Shown: in pieces, positions 17,993 through 25,850 of the stretch
Numbering within the stretch: position 1 is the stretch's first letter
How the letters are laid out: each line of letters starts with the position of its first letter
Assembly: GCF_013365535.1 (NCBI RefSeq)
Contig: NZ_CP053590.1
Location: forward strand, 4,206,501 to 4,270,500
Direction of reading: 5' to 3'
From: Aquimarina sp. TRL1
GTDB taxonomy: Bacteria > Bacteroidota > Bacteroidia > Flavobacteriales > Flavobacteriaceae
Length of the DNA: 64,000 nucleotides
Program-made: the position numbers and the translations under genes
Notes under the pieces: model-generated
What the model saw: only the letters and a program-made list of their open reading frames with translations
The model's database searches: none
What the model was told of the DNA's origin: nothing

Positions 17993-19219
17993 CTATTGGA
18001 ATTTTTTCCTTTTAAACCAGATACCGTCCAAACTAAAATTAAGCGTTACGGTATGATAATTTTCTTGTATTAATCCATTTGTTAATTGACCGTTTTGTCC
18101 ATAAGAATAAGAGATGTTAAACATAGAGTTACTAATTCCTTTCATAGGAAGTCCGATTCCTAATGTGAATTCAGCTCCGTGAACACGTTCTCCATCTACT
18201 TCTAGGTTTCCGTTATCCATATTAAAACCTGCTCTGTACTGTATTCTTTCCCAGTATTTAAAACCTCTCTTTTTCGGCGTATATTCCATTCCAATTCCAA
18301 TAAAATCCTGATCTACATAAGTTCCTATTTGATCAGTTTGGTTTGTAGCGTCCCAGAAGTTCTTTCTATAATCTATATTTAGTAATAGGTTTTCTTTTAA
18401 TTTGGTATGAACCCCAAATCCAATTTCTAAAGGGAGTTCGAAAGTGTCCAAATCTGATTCATTTACGATAGGTTCATAGCCTGGTTGTGTTACATAACTG
18501 GTTTGGTCTCCACGCAAAGTAACAGGGAAATTGATAACTCCTCCCAATGTGATAAATTTAGAGATATCATATTGAAATCCTCCCCCAAATTTGAAACCGT
18601 TATAATAATTATCTTCGTGAATACTCAGGGTTGTGTTTCCTATAAAACTTCGTTCATCTTCTGTGATTTTTCCGAATAGATACGAAGCGCTTACTCCTAA
18701 ACGTAATTTTTCTGTAAGCCGATATGCATAGTTTATTCTCAGGTCATTAAGCCCCCCACTACCTTTGATGTTGCTAATAAAGGTATCATTAGATCCCTCT
18801 ATTTCAGTTTCAATTCCCATCAATAAATAACCGACATTGGTATATGGAATTAGGGTAATTCCCATTCCAGATTTATTATTGATCGGGAAAGCAATGGCTA
18901 TATTCGAAAAATTAGCATTAAATCTAGGTTCTTCATTTCCAGCTTCTGCCAGGGTTTCTTTTTGTCCTTTAACTCCAATATCATAAAAAAAGTTGTTGGA
19001 TGGGATGGTGGCATATGAAGCAGGGTTGAGGTTGTTTATCGCATTGTCAGAGGGCATTGCAATTCCTGTTTTACCCATTGAGTTTGTCTTCCCGGTATTG
19101 GATTCATTTGGAACTCCCAAACCATATAAGGAATAAGGAGAACCAGATAAGTCATTTGTCTGAGCGTGTCCTTGTGTAATAATGATCAGAAAAACAACGG
19201 ATACAATTATTTTATTCAT
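17993..19219 (-). CDS. FadL/OmpP1-like outer-membrane barrel protein
   Basis: 408 residues from the ATG at 19219, which gives a clean signal peptide (MNKIIVSVVFLIIITQGHAQ). The frame stays open to an ATG at 19240, but that adds residues unlike a signal. The mature N-terminus has the OmpP1/FadL-type pattern SPYSLYGLGVPN...NSMGKTGIAMPSDNAINNLNPASYA, then alternating amphipathic strands and a late strand FNISYSYGQNG. Such proteins form monomeric barrels that pass hydrophobic substrates; the substrate here is unknown. The start overlaps the stop of the DUF4270 gene by 8 bases, so the two are translationally coupled and likely work together. Confidence 0.85.
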   Translation of the reverse strand: MNKIIVSVVFLIIITQGHAQTNDLSGSPYSLYGLGVPNESNTGKTNSMGKTGIAMPSDNAINNLNPASYATIPSNNFFYDIGVKGQKETLAEAGNEEPRFNANFSNIAIAFPINNKSGMGITLIPYTNVGYLLMGIETEIEGSNDTFISNIKGSGGLNDLRINYAYRLTEKLRLGVSASYLFGKITEDERSFIGNTTLSIHEDNYYNGFKFGGGFQYDISKFITLGGVINFPVTLRGDQTSYVTQPGYEPIVNESDLDTFELPLEIGFGVHTKLKENLLLNIDYRKNFWDATNQTDQIGTYVDQDFIGIGMEYTPKKRGFKYWERIQYRAGFNMDNGNLEVDGERVHGAEFTLGIGLPMKGISNSMFNISYSYGQNGQLTNGLIQENYHTVTLNFSLDGIWFKRKKFQ

Positions 19220-20510
19220 CATCTTCGTCATAAATGGCATACGTTAATTCTAGGGTTACTTTTTTATCATTTGGGGCATTTTCTCCATTAAAAATATATC
19301 TGTCTACAGCATAATTATATTCTTTGGAGTACATGGCTAAATACAATTCTCTGTATGTCGAATTGTGTAATTTATTATCTAAAAAATCTTTGATAGGAAT
19401 GACATAATTGACAACATTGAATTCACTGTCATCTTTTGTGATTGTTCCTTCAACAGGGACTCCTGTCGGGGTGAATAATTCTTTGACTATTTCTGAATTT
19501 TTATTGATTACATAAAACTGTAAGGAGTCTCTTGTGGTATGATACTCGGTACTACTTTTATGTTTGAGAGAGATATTTAAAGAGGCTTCTATAATAGTTC
19601 CTGTTCCTGGAATGTCATTAATTCTTTCGATAAAGGGAATGTCTATTTTGGTAGCAATTCCAACTCCAGCCTGGATAAAGCAATTATTATCAGTATCAGT
19701 ACTGGGGATTGTTATTTTTTGTTCTTTGAGAGTTTCGAAATAAGTACCGCTCCTATCACTTTTTATTTGATTAAAGAATTTTGTTTCGTTGATGAGAAAA
19801 TCCATTGTTAATTCTTTGACCTGTGTATCTTCTTTTAAGGTATAGTAAACCCTGAGTACGCCACTTTTTTTGAATCCTAAAAAGGCAGTATTTTGTTCAT
19901 TTGCTTTGATGGTGATTCCTCTATAGTCTGTGGTAAACTCTTCGTTATTATTGATTTTGTCATCTACTATTTTTTTAAAGAGCTCAATTCCAAAAAGGTT
20001 ACTGACTGTAATGTGTAATGAGTCTTCTTTTCTCGGGGTTGGGGAGAATCTTTTTGTAGCTATAGGCGTACCACTGTAATCAAAGGCAGATGTGTTATAA
20101 AAAAAATCATCTTCGGGTTTAATTTCTTCTAGTACTTCATATACTTCTATTTGCTGAGTAGGAATTGTATCGTTATAGTAGTAGTTATCATAGGGTAAAA
20201 TCAAAGCAATAGAATCATAGATAGCTTCATTGTCCAGAGAGAAAGAAGAGCCTATTAACTCCATATAACTTTGACTTTCTGTGTGTCCGAATACAGGGTC
20301 ATTGTAGTTTCCTACCAGAATTCTTTTAGAATTCGGCATCATTAAAGAATCAAATTTAAAGGTTGATGTTGCGACGCTAATCGTATCAATATAATAAACC
20401 TTGGTCTTTCCATCAATCCAATCATCCCCAATTTCTAATGAGAGATCTTCTTCATTTTTACTACACGAGAATAGTAATAGTAAACTAGTGATTATACATA
20501 TATATTTCAT
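19212..20510 (-). CDS. DUF4270 surface lipoprotein
   Basis: 432 residues from the ATG at 20510. That start gives MKYICIITSLLLLFSC, a lipoprotein signal with lipid-anchored Cys16; an upstream in-frame extension of 29 codons is rejected because it would bury the signal. The sequence fits DUF4270: IGDDWIDGKTKVYYIDTISV, SKRILVGNYNDPVFGHTES, TTDYRGITIKA, FIQAGVGIATKIDIP, and the conserved RDSLQFYVIN region. The family is beta-rich and Bacteroidota-specific, with no proven biochemical role. It is the first gene of a two-gene arm with the FadL-like barrel and diverges from the Kelch lipoprotein arm. Confidence 0.85.
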   Translation of the reverse strand: MKYICIITSLLLLFSCSKNEEDLSLEIGDDWIDGKTKVYYIDTISVATSTFKFDSLMMPNSKRILVGNYNDPVFGHTESQSYMELIGSSFSLDNEAIYDSIALILPYDNYYYNDTIPTQQIEVYEVLEEIKPEDDFFYNTSAFDYSGTPIATKRFSPTPRKEDSLHITVSNLFGIELFKKIVDDKINNNEEFTTDYRGITIKANEQNTAFLGFKKSGVLRVYYTLKEDTQVKELTMDFLINETKFFNQIKSDRSGTYFETLKEQKITIPSTDTDNNCFIQAGVGIATKIDIPFIERINDIPGTGTIIEASLNISLKHKSSTEYHTTRDSLQFYVINKNSEIVKELFTPTGVPVEGTITKDDSEFNVVNYVIPIKDFLDNKLHNSTYRELYLAMYSKEYNYAVDRYIFNGENAPNDKKVTLELTYAIYDEDDE

Positions 20511-20980
20511 TATTTCAATAATTTTCAGCGAACCTACTACAGCTTTCATGGAATATAAAATAACATATACCGGTATCGTTTTTTTTAGGATAAACAAGGG
20601 AATTTTATAGATGAAAAACCGAAGAGATTTTCGTCTATAAAAAACAGAGGTTAGTCTATATAAAGAACGTGTATATCTATTGTTTTTTTTCTATAGGGAT
20701 CGATAAAATAGATTTGCTACCACAATTGATAACTGGTTGATTCTTCATGTTATAATAAGAGATTGTAAAAAAAGAATTCTCGGAGAATCCATAAAAAGAA
20801 TCTAGTAATAAGTTGTGCATGATTTTCCTTTCTAGAGGGATAAAGAACAATCAACTTCAAAACTAGTTCAAGGAGAAGTATACGCTAAGAGAAATAATTC
20901 CCTTAGAAGCGTATTACTGAGTATAAAAAGTAAACCAGTGAAGTAAAACAGGATTTATAAATTTTAATTAAATACATAGA
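20511..20980. promoter_or_regulatory. 470-base divergent control region with inverted repeats
   Basis: No reading frame here looks coding. It separates the DUF4270 arm (minus) and the Kelch arm (plus). Two structures stand out: TATAGATGAAAA / TTTTCGTCTATA (20606-20617 and 20628-20639), a 12-base stem with one G-T pair and a 10-base loop, and TACGC-TAAG ... CTTA-GAA-GCGTA (20881-20912), arms with a 3-base bulge. No clear TAnnTTTG promoter could be placed, so the start sites are unknown. The length, together with a LytTR regulator in one arm, makes this a likely regulatory hub. Confidence 0.5.
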
Positions 20981-21964
20981 ATGATAAATATAAAGAGACG
21001 AATTGTTGGTATAATCGCTATTGCAGCGATTTCAATAAGCTGTAATAACGACGATGATTTTGAAAGAGGGAACTGGGTTGAGAGTTCTGTTTTTGATGGA
21101 ATACCAAGAAGTAGTGCTGCTAGTTTTGTAATTGGAAATAAAGGTTATGTAGGTACCGGATATGATGGAGATGATTATTTACAGGATTTCTGGGAATATG
21201 ATATGGAAGGAGATTTCTGGGTGCAGAAGGCAGATTTTCCAGGAATACGAAGAAGTGCTGCTACAGGATTAGCAATTGGTTCGATGGGATATATTGGATT
21301 AGGATATGATGGAGATTTTGAATTAAGTGATTTCTGGGAATATAATCCGACTGCCAATGTCTGGACGCAAAAAACAGATTTTAAAGGAGGACCAAGAAGA
21401 GCTGCTGTTGGTTTCGGGTCTAGTAGTAAAGGTTATGTAGGTACCGGATATGATGGAGATAATGACCAGAAAGATTTTTGGGTTTTTGAACCAACAACAA
21501 ATGAATGGACCAAGTTAGAAGGATTTGGAGGAGATAAACGTAGAGATGCTACTACATTCCAAATAGGGAATAAAGTATATCTGGGAACAGGTCAAAGTAA
21601 TGGGCTGAATAAAACTGACTTTTGGGAGTTTGATTTATCAAGTGAAAAATGGACTCGAAAAAAAGATTTGGATGAAGATGATGATTACTCTATAGCCAGA
21701 TCTAACGCCACAAGTTTTGAGTTAAATGGATTGGGATATATCGCTACAGGCTACAATGCAGGGGCCGTTGGTTCTATATGGGAATACAACCCCTCATCTG
21801 ATGTATGGGAAGAAATCACCAAATTAGAAGCTTTACCGAGACAAGACGCAATTTCTTTTAGTAATGGTAGTAGCGCATTTGTACTGCTAGGAAGAAATGG
21901 AGGAATTTATCTGGACGATAATTACCAGTTATTCCCTCAGGAAGAATATAACGAAGACGATTAA
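20981..21964 (+). CDS. Kelch-repeat beta-propeller lipoprotein
   Basis: 327 residues. A signal with lipobox SISC makes Cys21 the lipid anchor, followed by the acidic linker NNDDDFERG that often marks surface export in Flavobacteriia. About six Kelch units of some 48 residues follow (R-R/S-AA-F-IG-KGYVGTGYDGD-...-DFWEYDP-...-W-QKADFPG), enough for one propeller. Propellers of this kind bind glycans or proteins; no enzyme residues can be recognised. It is the first gene of the plus-strand arm and is followed by the DUF4907 gene across a strong hairpin. Confidence 0.9.
   Translation: MINIKRRIVGIIAIAAISISCNNDDDFERGNWVESSVFDGIPRSSAASFVIGNKGYVGTGYDGDDYLQDFWEYDMEGDFWVQKADFPGIRRSAATGLAIGSMGYIGLGYDGDFELSDFWEYNPTANVWTQKTDFKGGPRRAAVGFGSSSKGYVGTGYDGDNDQKDFWVFEPTTNEWTKLEGFGGDKRRDATTFQIGNKVYLGTGQSNGLNKTDFWEFDLSSEKWTRKKDLDEDDDYSIARSNATSFELNGLGYIATGYNAGAVGSIWEYNPSSDVWEEITKLEALPRQDAISFSNGSSAFVLLGRNGGIYLDDNYQLFPQEEYNEDD
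21140..21460 (+). repeat. Kelch coding repeats with exact 33-base copies
   Basis: The 33 bases at 21140-21172 recur unchanged at 21428-21460, exactly 288 bases (two Kelch units, 96 residues) apart. They encode KGYVGTGYDGD. The unit between them has diverged more, so the pair points to a recent two-unit duplication or gene conversion. Confidence 0.8.
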
Positions 21965-21997
21965 TTTTTATATCCTGTTTTTTTATAGTTAATTGTT

Positions 21998-22048
21998 TTA
22001 CCCCCTCAAATATGCTGATTATAAGTGACAAAGATGTTTGGGGGGTAA
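21998..22048 (+). other. Intercistronic stem-loop between Kelch and DUF4907 genes
   Basis: TTACCCCC-T-CAAA (21998-22010) pairs with TTTG-GGGGGTAA (22037-22048): 12 base pairs with one bulged T and a 26-base loop. It is far richer in GC than its surroundings. There is no T run after it, so it is more likely an mRNA stabilising or processing element, or a partial attenuator, than a plain terminator. Confidence 0.5.
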
Positions 22049-22071
22049 CTATATAATCAACCCTGTTGCAA

Positions 22072-22428
22072 ATGAATTTAATAAAAAGCATAAAAATAAT
22101 AAACCTGCTAGTATTAGGAATGTTAGTAGGGACCATAGTGTATACAGTAGATGCTGTTGTAGAAGATACCATAGAAAAAAAAGAACCTCTTATAACAAGC
22201 GTACATAAAACCATGGCGGGTTACGGATATACAATCAAGTTACATAATCGAGTTATTATTAAACAAGATTATATTCCCGCAATACAGGAAAACAAGTCTT
22301 TTTGTACCGCTGCACATGCCAGATTGGTCGGAGATTTTGTAAAAGAGAAATTACTAAATGGAATTTCTCCCTCAGTGAGTATCTCAGAGTTAAAAAAGAT
22401 TACAGTTAATTGTTTACATTTACCCTAA
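22072..22428 (+). CDS. DUF4907-family protein
   Basis: 118 residues from the ATG at 22072 (a TTG two codons earlier is less likely). An N-terminal membrane or signal helix (about 5-25) is followed by a small domain with the DUF4907 pattern: GYGYTIKLHNRVIIKQDYIPAIQ, FCTAAHARLVGDFVKEKLLNGISPSVSISELKK. The family is found in Bacteroidota and has no known function. It probably faces the periplasm. It lies between the Kelch lipoprotein and a LytS-type kinase in the same direction, so it may form part of the sensed surface system. Confidence 0.82.
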   Translation: MNLIKSIKIINLLVLGMLVGTIVYTVDAVVEDTIEKKEPLITSVHKTMAGYGYTIKLHNRVIIKQDYIPAIQENKSFCTAAHARLVGDFVKEKLLNGISPSVSISELKKITVNCLHLP

Positions 22429-22444
22429 ATTATAACCCGCTAGC

Positions 22445-23467
22445 GTGATTCCAACCATCAAAAAAAATAAGCAGTTATTCTTTCATATTATTATCTGGAT
22501 AGCTGTTGTATTTACCATTGCTAATCAATTATTTCTGGAAAAAGGAGAGTTCCCGGTAAAGTTCTTGCTTAGGATATGGATAAACATTGTTTTGTTTTAT
22601 GTAAATTACCTTTTTCTGGTTCCCAGATTGCTGCTTAAAAAGAAAACATTACAATATACGTTATGCGCCGTTTTAATTATTATTACTCCTGTTTTTTTGA
22701 ACAAAGTGATTTTGACCCCTATTCATCAGTTTGATAGAATAGCAGGCGAAGATGAACTTTTTTTATTCAAAAAATTAGAAATAGGAATATCTATTTTGTT
22801 TAATGTTATTTCATTAATCATTGGTACTTCTTTGCGTATTTATGAGGAATGGAAGAAAAATGAAAAGAAGAATCAGGAAATAGAGTCAAAGCGAGTTACT
22901 TCTGAGTTATTGTATTTAAAAAGCCAGTTAAATCCACATTTTTTGTTTAATTCATTGAATAGTATTTATTCACTGACAACCAAAAAGTCTGATATAGCCC
23001 CGGAAGCGGTTATAACCCTTTCCGAGTTAATGCGTTATATGTTATATCAGACAGATAGTGAATTTGTATTGTTGCATCAGGAACTGGACTATATTCAGAA
23101 TTATATCAAATTACAACGATTGCGAATTGCGAATAATGAAGATGTCAACATACAAATACACGGCAGTATCCTCAATCAAAAAATAAAACCGCTATTATTG
23201 ATTTCATTTATTGAAAATGCATTTAAGTACGGGACGGACTTTAAAGGAAATACAGAAGTAAAAATAGAAATATATGTTCATCAGGGAGAATTGCAGTTTT
23301 CTTGTATTAACCTTATTGGTAATAGAAAGAAGGACTATCAGAATTCGGGAATAGGTCTTCAGAATACCAAAGAACGAATGCAATTGCTCTATCCGGATAA
23401 ACACTGGCTGATGGTAAAAGAAGAAAATAACAGATTTATAGTAGAATTAACTCTTAAACTAACATAA
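22445..23467 (+). CDS. LytS-type sensor histidine kinase (pair 1)
   Basis: 340 residues starting at GTG 22445; no ATG lies between the previous in-frame stop and the first membrane helix. Four membrane helices (about 10-28, 38-60, 70-90, 108-128) are followed by the His_kinase domain: LKSQLNPHFLFNSLNSIYSL with phosphoacceptor His165, then an ATPase part with FIENAFKYG and GIGLQNTKERMQLLYP. This short-loop architecture senses through the membrane segment itself. The stop TAA is directly followed by the ATG of the LytTR regulator, a tight operon. Sixteen bases separate it from the DUF4907 gene. Confidence 0.92.
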   Translation: MIPTIKKNKQLFFHIIIWIAVVFTIANQLFLEKGEFPVKFLLRIWINIVLFYVNYLFLVPRLLLKKKTLQYTLCAVLIIITPVFLNKVILTPIHQFDRIAGEDELFLFKKLEIGISILFNVISLIIGTSLRIYEEWKKNEKKNQEIESKRVTSELLYLKSQLNPHFLFNSLNSIYSLTTKKSDIAPEAVITLSELMRYMLYQTDSEFVLLHQELDYIQNYIKLQRLRIANNEDVNIQIHGSILNQKIKPLLLISFIENAFKYGTDFKGNTEVKIEIYVHQGELQFSCINLIGNRKKDYQNSGIGLQNTKERMQLLYPDKHWLMVKEENNRFIVELTLKLT

Positions 23468-24199
23468 ATGAAGTGTGTAATTATTGATGATGAGCCTTTG
23501 GCGATAGATGTGATAGAATCCTATTTAGAACAAATAGGAGGAGTACAGATTGTTGCTAAATGCACGAACCCGTTAGAAGCAATCACCATTCTAAATAAAC
23601 AACAGGTAGATCTTGTTTTTTTGGATATAGAAATGCCAAATCTTACAGGAATTGACTTGGTAAAAACAATAGAAAATATCCCAGCGTTTATATTCACTAC
23701 TGCCTATCCGCAATATGCATTGGATGGATTTAATCTTAATGCGGTTGATTACTTAGTAAAACCCATCCCTTTTCAACGGTTTTTAAAGGCAATATCCAGA
23801 GCTAAAGAAAAATACGAATTACACCAAAAAGCAATTTCGGATACAACCATTGTTCAATCGGTGCAAGCAGAAGAGGGGTATACAAACTTTATTTTTGTCA
23901 AGTCAGAGTATGAAAATATCAAAATTAATGTAGATGATATTCAGTATATACAGGGGTTAAAAGATTACATAAAAATTTATATTAAAGGAACTGACAAGCC
24001 TATTTTAACTTTATTGAGTTTTAAAGAGATTCTCCATAAATTACCGGATCATAAGTTTATAAGAATCCACCGTTCTTATATTGTTAATATTGATAAAATA
24101 AAAGCACTTCAGAAAACCAAAGTGCTCGTTGATACGATTCGTATTCCTATTGGAGAAACGTATAAAAATAATGTGTTAAAACAATTAGGAATTGAGTAA
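23468..24199 (+). CDS. LytTR-family response regulator (pair 1)
   Basis: 243 residues. Receiver domain with DDEP (7-10), phosphoacceptor Asp53 (FLDIEMP), TTAYPQYALDGF and the Lys of DYLVKPIPF. The LytTR DNA-binding domain (about 140-240) has FVKSEYENIKINVDDIQYIQGLKDYIKIY, LPDHKFIRIHRSYIVN and IPIGETYK. It follows its kinase without a gap. Its stop meets the stop of the next minus-strand gene base to base (24199/24200). A plausible target is the divergent DUF4270/Kelch control region, which is not proven. Confidence 0.93.
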   Translation: MKCVIIDDEPLAIDVIESYLEQIGGVQIVAKCTNPLEAITILNKQQVDLVFLDIEMPNLTGIDLVKTIENIPAFIFTTAYPQYALDGFNLNAVDYLVKPIPFQRFLKAISRAKEKYELHQKAISDTTIVQSVQAEEGYTNFIFVKSEYENIKINVDDIQYIQGLKDYIKIYIKGTDKPILTLLSFKEILHKLPDHKFIRIHRSYIVNIDKIKALQKTKVLVDTIRIPIGETYKNNVLKQLGIE

Positions 24200-24871
24200 T
24201 TATACCATACGGGTAAATAATCTTTTTTCCTCATCTCTCAATAAGACATATGTAGATACACTAAAGAATATCAGATAGATATGATTGCTCCAGCCTCCGG
24301 CTACAACAACCATATATGGCTGAGGTAACAGCTGAACTAAATTAAAAATAGGGAATAATACGATAGGCGTACATAATACCATCCACCTGGGATAATTTGT
24401 TTTTTTGATAAGAATCATAACAGCAAATAATATACTGGCAATTAATGTAGGAATAACAGCAGCAGCATAAAATAACATAATTTTATCCTGTACTATTTTT
24501 AATAGATTACTGTCTTCACTATAAGATACCAATCCTAAATAAGTGAATTGCGAATGAAAAGCGCCTCCGAATGACATAGCCAGACAATACAATCCGAAAA
24601 TTATCCGGGCGATTGTTTTATTATGCGGTTTAATCGCCATATATATCTGATAAAAACCGATAAAATATAGAACAGCCGCAAGAGGTCCTAACATGCCTCC
24701 GATGGTTAACCTGTCATGGTCTATATTACCTAATACTTCTATGAGTTCTGTTTCTAGCATAAAGTCTTCTGTTGTGTAGTATAAAAACATATCGCCGGAA
24801 AACATTAATAAAGTTCCTAAAATGCCTAGGATACCTGTAATTTTGAGTCGTTTTTTCATGGGGGGTAACAT
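24200..24871 (-). CDS. Seven-helix membrane protein, DUF6796-like
   Basis: 223 residues with about seven membrane helices (12-32, 58-78, 88-108, 130-152, 160-180, 188-205). It reminds me of the DUF6796 family (ITGILGILGTLLMFSGDMFLYY, GGAFHSQFTYLG, LCTPIVLF), but this is a tentative match. No catalytic motif is visible and the function is unknown. Start: ATG 24871 is used; ATG 24859 (MKKRLKITG) is equally possible. Upstream there is a TATATTTG promoter box overlapped by a perfect 10-base-arm palindrome, so transcription is probably repressed by an unidentified regulator. Confidence 0.78.
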   Translation of the reverse strand: MLPPMKKRLKITGILGILGTLLMFSGDMFLYYTTEDFMLETELIEVLGNIDHDRLTIGGMLGPLAAVLYFIGFYQIYMAIKPHNKTIARIIFGLYCLAMSFGGAFHSQFTYLGLVSYSEDSNLLKIVQDKIMLFYAAAVIPTLIASILFAVMILIKKTNYPRWMVLCTPIVLFPIFNLVQLLPQPYMVVVAGGWSNHIYLIFFSVSTYVLLRDEEKRLFTRMV

Positions 24872-24915
24872 GAAGGTTTTTTAATTAATACTAATTGATT
24901 CGATTGTGTGAAGTG

Positions 24916-24947
24916 CAAATATATTATTTAGAATAAATCTAAATAAT
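24916..24947 (-). promoter_or_regulatory. Promoter box overlapped by a perfect palindrome
   Basis: On the minus strand TATATTTG (24916-24923) fits the Bacteroidota -7 element, 45 bases before the ATG at 24871. Directly upstream of it, ATTATTTAGA-ATAAA-TCTAAATAAT (24923-24947) is a perfect inverted repeat with 10-base arms and a 5-base centre, filling the -7 to -33 spacer. A dimeric repressor bound here would block the promoter. All-A/T arms also allow a chance hairpin, so confidence is moderate. Confidence 0.5.
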
Positions 24948-25000
24948 GTAAATATGTTAAATTTTATTCAATAATCAAGCTTCGCACTTTCTAAGATAAT

Positions 25001-25780
25001 TTACGAAGGACTTGAAGTATGTTTATTAGTCAGAATTTTAATTTTTTCAGAGACACTCCCTCGTTCTCCCAGTCTGATAAGGAAGAAAAGAAGATTGATA
25101 ATCAATCCAGGATTGATTATTAGATTAGCAATTTTTGCTACTTTTTGATCTCTTTTTTGAATCATTTTTTGTAGATCATTCCCCGATAGTCCGGCGATAC
25201 TTTTTGCATATTTCCAGGCGCCATCCCTGGCTTTTTCCATACTAAAATCAATAAGAAATGAATCTGCTTTTTTTGTCCATTTGATAATTGATTTCAAAGG
25301 ACGCCATATAGAAGTGAGGTCTTTTTCTACCTGATCTACCATAGAAGCCAAAATTTCATTTATTTTATTAAAGTCATGATGCAAATCTTCTATATCATGT
25401 CCTTTCGATACTTCTGCTGCAGCAATTCCCAGATCCAGATTGATATGTGCATTCATTCCTATTAACAGATGTTGTAACACTATAGGGCGCCAATTGTATG
25501 AAAAACCAAAAGCTTTTAGCCAGGATAGTGTTACAGGTTTTCCAACCTGATAAAAGGTATAAGCATCAATATATCTTTTAGCAAAAATAACATCCAGTTT
25601 TTCCATTCTGGGACCATTTTGAAACTCATTATTTTTGATTCCTTCCTGTACTCTGAGAGTAACTTGTAAATATAAAGCAGCAAAATAACCTAAGGGACTT
25701 TCGTCTTTTTCTGATGAGGTAATAATTTGATTCAATGCATTGATAACATCATCAATGGTATTGATGTTTTGATTAGGCAT
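25001..25780 (-). CDS. DUF5995-family protein
   Basis: 259 residues, mostly helical and without a signal peptide. The family hallmark is HLLIGMNAHINLDLGIAAAEV (about 105-127), with the paired His and Asn-Ala-His residues and an HHDF motif shortly after (SKGHDIEDLHHDFNKIN); the His and Asp residues could bind a metal. DUF5995 proteins have no assigned reaction. The C-terminus has a hydrophobic stretch (LIINPGLIINLLFFLIRLG). Lies alone between the membrane protein gene and the ABC transporter operon, on the same strand as both; 70 bases separate it from the permease stop. Confidence 0.82.
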   Translation of the reverse strand: MPNQNINTIDDVINALNQIITSSEKDESPLGYFAALYLQVTLRVQEGIKNNEFQNGPRMEKLDVIFAKRYIDAYTFYQVGKPVTLSWLKAFGFSYNWRPIVLQHLLIGMNAHINLDLGIAAAEVSKGHDIEDLHHDFNKINEILASMVDQVEKDLTSIWRPLKSIIKWTKKADSFLIDFSMEKARDGAWKYAKSIAGLSGNDLQKMIQKRDQKVAKIANLIINPGLIINLLFFLIRLGERGSVSEKIKILTNKHTSSPS

Positions 25781-25850
25781 GTTGGGTATATTAGCTTTAG
25801 CCTAAAAGTAAGAAAAATTTTATTGACCATTTTTTTGCATGCATTATTAG

